This document shows positions 13,201-23,400 of a DNA stretch of 64,000 nt, piece after piece. The stretch lies in contig OY829326.1 of the NCBI GenBank assembly GCA_963691655.1, forward strand, positions 57,343,776 to 57,407,775, read 5' to 3'. Numbering within the stretch: position 1 is the stretch's first letter; the number at the start of each line of letters is the position of its first letter. The notes below the pieces were generated by a model. The model was not told the origin of the DNA. It ran no database searches and was given only the letters and a program-made list of their open reading frames with translations. The position numbers were made by a program, and so were the translations under genes. The stretch is from Toxonevra muliebris (lineage: Eukaryota > Arthropoda > Insecta > Diptera > Pallopteridae).

Positions 13201-14346
13201 TTTTGTTTAATAATTTATTTTTCTTTTTTTTTGTTAAGTATACTAACCAAATCATAATAATATATATATTTTTTTTACTTTTACCATTATTGTTAATTTA
13301 TTATTGGGATTCTTCTTTTTGGTTGGATTTGGTTTTTTATTTTTTTTTTTTTGCATAAATTTAATTAATAAATATATATTTATATATATACGATATTTTG
13401 GCAAAAATTTTTAATTTTTTTGTTTTCTGTATTTTCACTTTAGTGTATATCATCGGATAAATAGTAATGTATATATATAAATTTTATTTTTCATTTCCAT
13501 TTTCGAATCATCTTGTTGTTTGCATGTATATATGCATGTGTATCTGTTTGTGTATGTGTGAAAATTTAATGCTGGAGTCTCATCTGAAAATAAAGAAGAA
13601 ATATGAAAATATTAGGAAAATTGTTTATAAAAATTTCAAAACGATGTAGAATTAGTAGTTAAGTATTTTTGTTTAGGCAATGACGATTCTAGAAATGTTT
13701 TTGCTCAAAATTATTTTTCTGGACATATCAGTGGCTTGGTTCTAGATGAATCAGCGGATCTAGACGGAACAAAGCTCTTATATGAAAGAATATATTCATC
13801 CTAGTAGACATTTTAATGTATTTTCTTTTACTGCTTCTTCAAAAAGTTATAAGCTTCAGTGGTTTTTTTTACATAAAAGTTCAAAAAATATGTAACCCAA
13901 AGCCATTTCTTGAAGATGTGTTTAGTTGTTGAACAATTTAAAATTTTTACATTTGGGTTTGAAGGTGCACTATATAGTTTGTCTCGTCTTAATGTGAAAG
14001 TAAGGGATTGATACAACTTTTGGTTCCATTAGCCGAGAAGGCTATGGTGGATATTATGTTCCATCGGAAACTTAAGGATAACGATTAAGGATTAATCATG
14101 TGATTTGAACACTTTTTTATATTTTATAGCATAGCATAGCATAGCACCCCCAAAAATGGAATTCGGACCAAAATAATTTTTAATTTTTGGCTCTTCACGA
14201 ACAGGCCTGCTAAATTTAAAAAATTCTTATAGAACTGAAGCTCCTTTAACCCCCCTCTCTCCTTGATTCGTCACTGCCTGTATAAATATTCTTCACGATA
14301 ATATCTGCAAAATGTGTTTGTACATTTTATAGAATAATGTTCTTTA
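10232..14346. other. T-rich tract downstream of bru-3, no gene
   Basis: 10740-13640 is strongly T-rich on the plus strand, with TA runs (12718-12740) and TG runs (13044-13056). 13640-14346 is of mixed composition and includes a short tandem ATAGC repeat at about 14127-14147. A pyrimidine-rich patch with CTTCTTCAACT phrases lies at 12420-12660. No exon or RNA gene is supported. Confidence 0.45.
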
Positions 14347-15454
14347 AAAGGTTTTTCAATAGGGACATAACAATTTTTTATTTAAATAAAACACAGAATA
14401 ATTAAGTATGGAATTCGATATCACTCATTTGATCACCACGAGTATGTTTGTAGGGAATTTTCTACCACTCTTCCACACATATCGGTCGGAATGTTGGCAA
14501 TTTTGCGTTGGATGTTGTTCCTGGGCTCCATTGGATTGCTGGCATAAATCAACGATTTAACGTAACCCGTTAAAAAGATATCCAAACGGCATTAAATCGT
14601 ATGAGCGAGGTGGCCATTCGACTGGACTATTTTTAGAGATTACACCACTACCACACTTTCCTTTCAATAGATCAATTATTTGACCAGTTGTGTGGTATTG
14701 TCTTGTTGGAACCACATATCACTGATGTCAAGTTAATCCAATTTTGGTCAAAAAAAATGTTCCAATAATGGCAATGGAGTAACAAGGAGATCATTTTCAT
14801 TGATGGTCCAATCACACCTCCGGCATGAAATTCACATTATACGTTCACTGTTTGTTGATGCAATGGAGTGTCTTGAAGCACATGTCGAATTGTTGCTTAT
14901 TGACAAAACCATTAAGTCAAAAATGGGCTTCATCGATGAAGACGAATTTTCGATAAAATTTAAGATTTTCTTCAAACTTTTGCAGACCCCAACTTGAGAG
15001 GATTTGGCGCTTCAAATGATCACAAGGCTTCATTTTTTGAGTTGATTTGTTCTTGAAATGGTGTAGGCTAAGACCTTTTTTAAAAAACTCGTCACAATGT
15101 GGACTGAAATATTCCCAATTCCTCTGAACGGTTTGAATCGACTGATTTGGCTCATTTTGAACTGAAGCACTTATGGCTCTGATATTTTCGGTACTTCGAG
15201 TTATCTCACTGGCAACAGCCTGTCTGGTGCGACGATTATTGCGACCAAAAATGAGAGTAAGCATACTTAAAGTGGCAAACACCGACTCAGAATTTCGGTA
15301 GCAAATTTTAATAATTTCCAAACGTTTCACGTTTATGAACTTCACTATGTTAAAAATGTGTACCTGATGATGACTGAAGTTTTGACATTGCCAGACCAAA
15401 AACAAAATTTTGTATTTTAATAAAAAATTGTTATGTCCTTATTGCAAAACTCTT
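14347..15454 (-). mobile_element. Mariner-like element with both TIRs and TA target site
   Basis: Both ends carry a terminal inverted repeat of about 35 bases: the shared inner part GGACATAACAATTTTTTAT is exact, and the outer parts (AAAGGTTTTTCAATA and AAGAGTTTTGCAATA) are similar. A TA dinucleotide abuts each end (14345-14346 and 15455-15456), as for Tc1/mariner insertions. The length of about 1.1 kb is near that of an intact mariner-like element. The minus strand between the TIRs encodes a decayed transposase (separate entry). The element lies downstream of bru-3 in the same orientation. Confidence 0.8.
14440..15405 (-). pseudogene. Decayed mariner-type transposase
   Basis: A 162-codon open frame (15405 to 14917) carries a helix-turn-helix-like N-terminal region (NNRRTRQAVASEIT, then EPNQSIQTVQRNW), the linker phrase KPCDHLKRQ, and ends in FIDEAHF, the first catalytic aspartate of IS630/Tc1/mariner transposases. 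Reading then breaks at a stop. Across frameshifts, WFQQDN (second aspartate, near 14700) and SYD (third aspartate, near 14597) are still visible. The second and third aspartates are about 34 codons apart, as in DD34D mariners. Several stops and frameshifts make it inactive. Family assignment is by remembered motifs only. Confidence 0.75.
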
Positions 15455-15513
15455 TAATAGCAAGAAATGGTAACTGGGAAATGAGAAATCTTACATAACA
15501 GGGTCTTAATATT

Positions 15514-16421
15514 ACACGCAAAGAAAAAAAACGTTTATCGCTGTGTTATGTTTATCGTTTGTGGAGAATATATTACTTTTACGCTGAACAAAAACGTGTA
15601 TGAGGAACGTTGCCGTGTTTGCAGAAACCAAAACCGTTTTCTGCAAAAGATTAGTAATTTTATGATGAACGAAAATTAGTTCAGGATAAAATTAAGGCAA
15701 TTTCTTTTCTGGCAAATGAAAAAAACGTTTCTGCTAAACGAAAGTCCATAACTCTCTTCTCTTTTTATTTTCGTTTTCCTCTCATCTCGCTATCGTCGTA
15801 AAAAGAAGCAGCTACGACGCTTACATTCAAACTCCACACAACAACAAATCAACACAACATAACGGGAAGTATTTATGTCAACGCATTATTGAAGAATTTT
15901 AATTGTGCATTGAAATTATTTCATCACATTTCTTTTTGTCTATAAAAAAGTGCGTGGTGTTTATAAAAAACTAATAAAAGTGTGTGATATATAATAAGTA
16001 ATACAAAAATTGTAATAATATAATTTTATGTAAATTCCAAACACTTTTTCTAGTTTTTAATCAGCAAATTTTATTTAAACAAAAACCACAATAAAATGCC
16101 AATGTATATATAAAAATTATTTTTGCTTTCTTTTTTATATTTTTCAGGGAAATATTGCATTTTATTGCAAACGTTTTTAGTTCATCGTAAAAGAATTGAA
16201 CCGTTTATGATGAATAAATGTTCGTTCATGGCAACCGAATAGAAACGTTTGTGGAAAACGTTTTTCCGATATTGTGAAAGAATTGAATAAGTCTTCGTTC
16301 ATGGCAACCGAATACTGTCGTTCATGATAAATAAATGTTCGTTCATCATGAAAACATTCCATGAACGAAGTTCGTTTAGTGAAAATTTCGTTTCTGAGAA
16401 ATGAATTTTTTCTTTGCGTGT
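15514..16421. mobile_element. TIR element of 908 bp with repeated subterminal motifs
   Basis: The left end ACACGCAAAGAAAAAA is mirrored exactly by TTTTTTCTTTGCGTGT at the right. The subterminal zones are filled with variants of AACGTTT, GTTCATCATGAA and GTTCATGGCAACCGAAT; the last occurs twice (near 16212 and 16293). The centre (about 15750-16150) differs: it looks like unique sequence and ends in a pyrimidine tract and CAG like a 3' splice site at 16139-16147. No transposase frame is present. This could be a foldback-like element or a deletion derivative of a larger transposon. No target duplication was identified. Confidence 0.6.
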
Positions 16422-16553
16422 ATGACACAGTCAATTAAGGAGTTTTTTTTCTGAGATTACAAGCTCCATAAAGGTACACACACACACACTCAGATTCGAG
16501 TAGTTATACTTTCTCAGTATTTGTTTTTTGAGTAAAGTGCAGCACATATATAA

Positions 16554-16671
16554 AGCTCTAAACACAATTACGTCGTACGACGATAAAGCTGTCGAGTTTA
16601 CATGAACAGCTGCCGTTGACGTTTACCGCTAACTGCTTTACCGTCGTACGGCGCAATTGTTTTTAGAGCAT
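16554..16671. mobile_element. Hairpin MITE, about 118 bp
   Basis: The left arm GCTCTAAACACAATTACGTC continues with GTACGACGATAAAGC; the right arm read on the opposite strand is GCTCTAAAAACAATTGCGCC followed by GTACGACGGTAAAGC. The arms of about 35 bases differ at only a few sites and TA dinucleotides flank both sides. The small loop has no coding content. This is a typical MITE; superfamily uncertain (TA target suggests Tc1/mariner type). Confidence 0.65.
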
Positions 16672-17356
16672 AACTGTGTATGCAAGAAAGTAAGATCGAG
16701 ACTCGAAAAAGGATTGAGCGAGTAATTGAAATGACACATGGGCGTTCTATGGCGCTTTATGTATAATGTTTCTTTAAAATGTATAATGTTTCTTTACTAC
16801 GAAATATTTTTTTCTTTTTCTTATTTCATTTATTTTCAAAACAAAATAAAATCGAATTATTAGAGCAACTGTGTGTCGTTCTCGGTAAAGTTATGAGGTT
16901 AATTGAGACTGAAAAAACGTTAATGAGTACCGCCATATTTATTTTATAGTAAAATTGTAAATAATACCAGTCACAATATGATGACGAGATAAATATATTT
17001 GATTTTGACATTATACAACAATCGAATTCGATGTAAAATTATACACATAAGCAGACAATGCAAAATTTTCAAATACTTACTTATACAAATTTTTTTAAAA
17101 TTTTAGTTTATTGCAAACTCACCTATTTTATTAGTTTTTTTTGTAGGTAATATTTATTTATTATTATTTTTTTGTTGTAATAGGTTTTTATGAATTTTTT
17201 GTTTATTTGTAATATGTTCTTCTGTTTGTCTGGTTGTTTTGTTTGTTGGTTTATTTGTTTGTTATAAATTTATTACTGTTTTCCCAATAATTTTGCAATA
17301 ATTTGTCGATTATTATTGTTGTTTATATTATGTAAAGTTTTAAGGAACTCCGATTG
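16672..17356 (-). other. Proximal 3' untranslated region of bru-3 (probable)
   Basis: This lies immediately downstream of the bru-3 stop codon on the minus strand. From 17356 to about 17040 the sense strand is A-rich, with AACAAA-type phrases as in fly 3' UTRs. Several AATAAA sequences occur in sense (TTTATT on plus, for example at 17106 and 17155), but the used polyadenylation site cannot be chosen. Below 17040 composition becomes more mixed. Confidence 0.5.
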
Positions 17357-17484
17357 TTAATAGGGCCGATTGGCATCCTTTGGCCGCTTCAATTGAACTT
17401 TTAGTCTTTTCATGCCAATCTGAAAACCATTCATTGCCTGAATGGCTGTATGAGCGCTGGTATGATTATCGAATGAAACAAAAC
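17357..17484 (-). CDS. bru-3: bru-3 terminal exon: end of RRM3 and stop codon
   Basis: The acceptor is a long pyrimidine tract ending TTTTTTTTAG. The exon completes RNP1 (GFVSF), then [34 protein letters not shown], and TAA at 17357-17359. One small difference from the family is DNHTSAHTA where paralogues usually read DNPASAQAA, two histidines in the loop after RNP1. The 3' UTR follows directly. Confidence 0.95.
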
Positions 17485-20400
17485 CTAAAAAAAAAACAAA
17501 AACAATTTAAAATCAATAAACATATACAATATACATATAATTTTAATTTTAACTAATTTAATTTTCCACTTGCTACTTACCAAAACATTTACTCTGATTT
17601 GTAGCACGATCAATAAACACCTTCGAACTGATCACATTACCGAATGGGAGGAACATCTGCATTAACTCTGCATCACCGAACTCTTGCGGCAAATGATATA
17701 TGAAAAGATTGCAACCTTCCGGTCCAGAAATCGAACATCCTGGGAACATCAGAAAATCTTAAAAGAAGACATCGCAAGAAAAGAAAAAAGAAGAAAAATA
17801 AACGATGAGAAAATCAAAAACCAAAATTTATGAGTTATGTGATTTGTGATTGATGCTGCGGAAAAATTATTTCATAAAATTGAAATTAAGATAAAAAGAA
17901 AAAAATTTTAACTGAAATAAAACGAAATCAAAGAGAATCTTATCGATAAATGCATATACATAAATAGAGATAAAACTTTGAGAAATCGAAATACGAAATT
18001 TTGTTTGTATGTATGTTTGTATAGCTGTATGAAGTAAAAATTAGTTATATTTTAAAATTTATGATGTGATCGTTGACCCTTACTGAAACATTTTTTTCAT
18101 TCCTGACATTATTGGAGAGTTGTATACTTTTAAGAATTCGTTAGCTTATTTTAGTGGATATTATACTCAACACTGATCGCACAATATGAAAGAGAACCAA
18201 AAAATAATAACAAATGTTTTTGCTAGTAGTGTTCATAACACTTTTTGGTTGGTACGTCTTCAGGTATTTTCTGGGAAGTATTGGGGTTTCACTTGCAATT
18301 ACCTATTTCTAGTGTTTGAAAAGGAATATCCTTCAGGCGGATTCACCGACGGAGTACCACACCACCCTTTTGCTTTTTTTATAAGGAATTTTTTGCTCTT
18401 TAAATTGGAGAGCATAAAGACTTAATATATAAAAATGACAAGAGAGTGCTGCACTCGGTCAGTGAATCTACATTACTTTTCCACCTTTCTCTTCCATTCT
18501 AATAGGGATGTAAAAAAATTCAATAAGGTGCCCTCAAATATTGGAGTTTCAATAAAATCTTGTTGCTCTAATTTGTGGCAGGTGCAGTCGTAAGTCTGCA
18601 GCCTCCTATGTGTTTTAAGAATTAAACACCACTGATTCAAAAAATGTTCGAATGAGCTCTTTTTCTGTAAAAATGATCCCTTTTTCTGTAGAAATGATCC
18701 CACGTGTGAAATTTCTTACGCTGCTTTATATAAAAATGATATTGGCTATAAAACGATATTGAAAGTGAAAGACCAATTTCTAAGCTATAGAAGTAAAGCA
18801 CAGCGCGATTCATTTTTTTTTTTTAGTCATACGCTTCTAACGAAATACTTTGGATCGATGTAATTTCATTAAAAATGCTTAATTTTTTAAACGGCAACGT
18901 ATTTCGCATGTTTTTTGACTGGAAAAATCACATGTAGGTTGAACTATTGTGCCCACTGTTTATCTATTTTCGAAGCACTCCCGATCATCAGTGTGAAGCC
19001 GCCATTTCCAAATATGTCGAAAAAATGTCATTTTCTATTTTAATGTATAATAATAAATTAGTGTCTTTAGACTCTCATACAAACTTTTGATATCTTTAAT
19101 AAAAATTCTCGAAAAAGCCTAGAATTTCATGGAGTCAAAGTGGTGTTATCTCTTAAATAAAATTATTTACTTATAATATCTGCACTTTTCACACCAGGAA
19201 GTAATATGGATATACAATTTAAAGAAAATATGGTAAGAATTAAGAAAGGAGCATCAACTTCTTTCGTAGGACCGGAGCCATCCTGCGGAATAGGTAAACG
19301 AACCCGCTCTAAGAAAGAAGAAGAACATCAAAAAATTATACTGGGAACACAGACCAGGACTAGAGCATTTGAAAGCACTATTAGGAACCTATAACCTAAA
19401 CTGCTTCAAGGAATGTATGAATTTGTCAAAGAATAGTCTTAAAACCATTACATGGATATTAACAGGTCATTGTAGAACTATTGTTGAACTATCATCTAAC
19501 AAAACTGGGAATTACATCTAATGAATCATGTAGGTTTTGCAGAGAAAATAGGAAATCTGCGAAGCACATCTTAGGACAGTTCCCCGCACTAATGCATATT
19601 CATAAAAGAAATCTGGGTGACTACCAAATATCATATGATAATCTTAATAGAAGTAGGATCCATACAAAAATTTCTATTGGAGGCTTGACTTAAGAAAATA
19701 CTATAAGTCCATGAAAGGGTACAATAGATCTTAAAGGTAGCAGTGCGCTACCCCAACAATAATAATGGTAAGAATTCAAAAAACTCTACGTTCAATTGAA
19801 ATATCTTTCTGGAATATATACCATATATCATTTATTACAAAAAAAAAATGAATAAATATTTCAGCAAAGGAAGAACACATTTGAAAAAAGTAAAAATTCA
19901 ACCGTGATTGGCTCACTTAACCCAGAAGTACCTAGCGGTGCCATATGACACCTTGTCGCTAAGCCGTTCATGAACCAGGTTCAAAAACAATTTTTTTCTC
20001 AAGTTACTTTCTTGGTCTATCTACTTTGGTTCCCGCTGGTCCTTAATGGGTTAATTGTTTCATCATGAGTATTTATTATCAATTTCTTTTACATTATTCA
20101 AGTTTTGATATCAATTTTTTTTCGATTCTCTTTTGTGATTGACGTTTGCTTTTATATTGATCAAGTTTTGTTGAAAGCAAGAGCGTGAAAATTACACAAT
20201 ATAACAACGAGCTGAGAACGGATGCACAAGAGAAATGGCAATAACATGAAAAGAATGTGGAAAAGGTGACGGTACGAGAAACTCTGTACTCCCCCCTATC
20301 TTCTTACTCTCCTTGCCTACAAAAACAAAAAATTGATTTCAAGACTTGAATAATGTAAAAGAAGACTTATAAAATAATTGCATCATAGCTTGAGTTAGGA

Positions 20401-23400
20401 TGTTTTTGGCTTTGCTTTATTTGATTTCGAATAGTCATATCAGAATTTATTTATCTGTCAAAATTCTTTATTTTTTTTATGCTTGACCGAATATTGGTAA
20501 AAAATAACAGCTTCCTATCTTTCTAATAGAGGTTAGAGATATAGTGAAAAATTTTCTCTCTTGAATAGGGATAGAAGAGATTTATGAACTCTTTTGAATT
20601 CTATATAAATGTTTCTAGATATATGTGAAAAGATATTGTTATGTAGATTTGGAAGTTTTTTATGTATACTTATATAAGTAAATATAGTTAAGTATACCTA
20701 GCTTTATCATATTTAAAGTCAGATGGCACAGACTCCAAAAAGCAATCACATTTTCTGATGGAAATTAGCAATTACCGGTGAGGAAGTCCTAACGAGAAAT
20801 ACGTTTGGACCAAAAGATATATTACACTATGCAATATCACAAGTAAAGGAGAAATGTGAAGTCCGTATATTCGCAGCTGGTCAATTAGTAGAGCTACAAA
20901 ATGTGCAAAAAATTAATTTTACAACCAAACTATTAAAATATATAACAATAATCCGCAGATTTTTGGAAAAATACTATTTGAATTATTTATGGAGAACGTT
21001 GCCTAGGTAGAACAATGAAAAACAGTATCGGGGACAGTAGACAATTTTTACGAATGTCTGTCTTGAACTCGAACGGTTGAGAGGGCTTTCCGTTATGTAG
21101 AATTCTACATCTGAAACCGACGTAATGGTTTTTGATAAAGTGAAGCTTATGCCTGGTTTTTACAATGTCAAATCCAATCAAGTGTGCCAATATGTTGGAA
21201 AACTTATATAGAAAATTTTGTCTCTCTCTCTGCCACTAAATATGACACAGTGAAAACCCGGTATTAGAAGTTACTACGATACATTGGCGGTAAATGTTTT
21301 CGTAGACCCTTGATGAAATTATTATAAAATATTATTAAGATATTATAATAAAATTTCGAACTTATATTGCATAAAAACTGTCATTATTAATCGTCATACT
21401 GAAAATGAGAGTTCTTAGTTTTATGCAAAGGCGAGTGCCGTCTTGACTGGAACACCTTTTGTGTTTTTCCCATAACTTCCGTTGTGGGCCGAATTTGCAA
21501 AATGAATTACTTCTGATGAATAGTGGAAATTGATGGGATTGATTGGGCATTTGGGGAAAAAAACTGTAGCCAAGGTAGGAATATGCACTCTAGGTCGGAA
21601 CACCGTATAAAATCAATGATATGGAGGAGTATGATTGAAAGTTACCTACAAATGAAAGAAAAAGGTTGAAATACACTGGAAAATGGAGAAAGGAAAGCTG
21701 AAATTGAAATAAAAAAGTCTTCTGTGTAAATTTTTAAATTTGTCCGCTTATTTTGCATGGACGATGCAGATACAAAACGATTTAAAACATGCAACTTTGA
21801 ACACCGAAACAACCCAGCATTGAAGAATCTGAAGATTATGTACTAGGAGAGTTGACCCCAAGTGAAGTTTCGCGAAGTTGGTCTGAAAAGCCAATTTTTT
21901 CAATTGAAATGGCGTTTTTGGCACTTTTCGACATCGAAAAATTAATATCCGATGGCAGGACGTATCATAACCGTATTCGGGTTTTCGGACCTCGACCACA
22001 AACAGTGTTGCGACCTTGACTACACTCGCTATTTGGCATTGCATCACGCAGATCACAAACGCGTGTTGCGAACACCAAATAACGCTCCAAATTTTCAACT
22101 TACAGTTTAACGAACAATTTCAGTAAACTTACTTTGTTGTTAGCTTGTTGTTTTTTAATTGTATGCCCTTTGTTTGGCACTGTGAATTCGTTTTCTTTCG
22201 ATATTTGAATACTCGGTTTCATGGCCGAGATGGAAGAAACGCTGTTTTCTGACCTAGACAGTGTTCCAATCTAGACGACAGTACCTTACTAACTTTCCCG
22301 AACAATAAAATCTTTTTTTTTATGAAAAAGTATGCAATTATTATCGGTAATGGGGAGAGTGAAGGGAGTGGTGTGTGGAGGCTTATCCCCGAAATCTTTG
22401 GTATCCGCTATTTCTTCTCGCATTAATCCTTAATGATTTTACATATAGATTTTTTAAGCAGTTGTTAGAAATTTTCTAATTTTAAAATTCTCCGAATACA
22501 CGGTTTTCACATTTACGCTATACTTTACATTTACTTTCATGTAAAAATGGTCTACTGCAAATGTGCAAATTCTAAAGTGTTATCTATCGATGAACATCTC
22601 TTCAAATATTTCATTAAAAAATTTAGTACAGAAATTGTGCAATAAATTATTCAATAACAAATATTATTTAAAAAAAAATATAAATATTTTTAATTTCAAA
22701 TGCATTTAAATTTAATTTTAATAAAAACTATGCACTGAGATATAGGAAAGTTAAGTAAAAAATACTAATTTCCAGTATTTACATATCGTCGTCGTGGAAG
22801 TAGAAATCACTAAGTCCAAATAAATTTTTTTAATTGGATCCGTATTAATTAGCTTCTAGAATTCGAATGACATAATAAATTAGATTTTTGGAGTCAAAGC
22901 CTATGATAATGTGTGTATCAATCTGTTAACCTTTTAATTTTTGCCAGTGCTCGTAGACCACTATGCACTGCATAAACTAACTTAATCTCAGAAATTTAAA
23001 AAATGGACTTAATGGTTTCTGCCAGAAAGATGACGATATATTCATAAAGTATATTTAAAAATTGTATCATCGATTTTTGAATACATTTAACTTATCAAAT
23101 TTGATTTAATAAATTTGTCGTACGAATTCCTTGTTTTTCTTTAAAAAATTAAGAAAAAATATGCTTGACTTTATAAATAAAAAAAATCGTATATTATTGT
23201 CCAAGAAATATAAAAAAAATTAAAAGGAAATAAAGTAAAGGGGATTATTTATTAAATACATGCAAATACAATAAAAAAATCAAAAAACGGATAAGAACAA
23301 TAATAAAAAAACATTCTACTTTAATACATAAAATAACATTTACGTATATGTATTTACGATATATATATATAAATATATGAATGTATATGTATGAGTACAT

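Noticed and set aside
16177..16434. 85-codon minus frame as a repetitive protein
   Set aside because: Its repeated residues come from the subterminal DNA repeats of the TIR element at 15514-16421.
21748..22098. 116-codon minus frame as a gene
   Set aside because: No family resemblance and an unusual composition; no supporting splice sites or neighbours.
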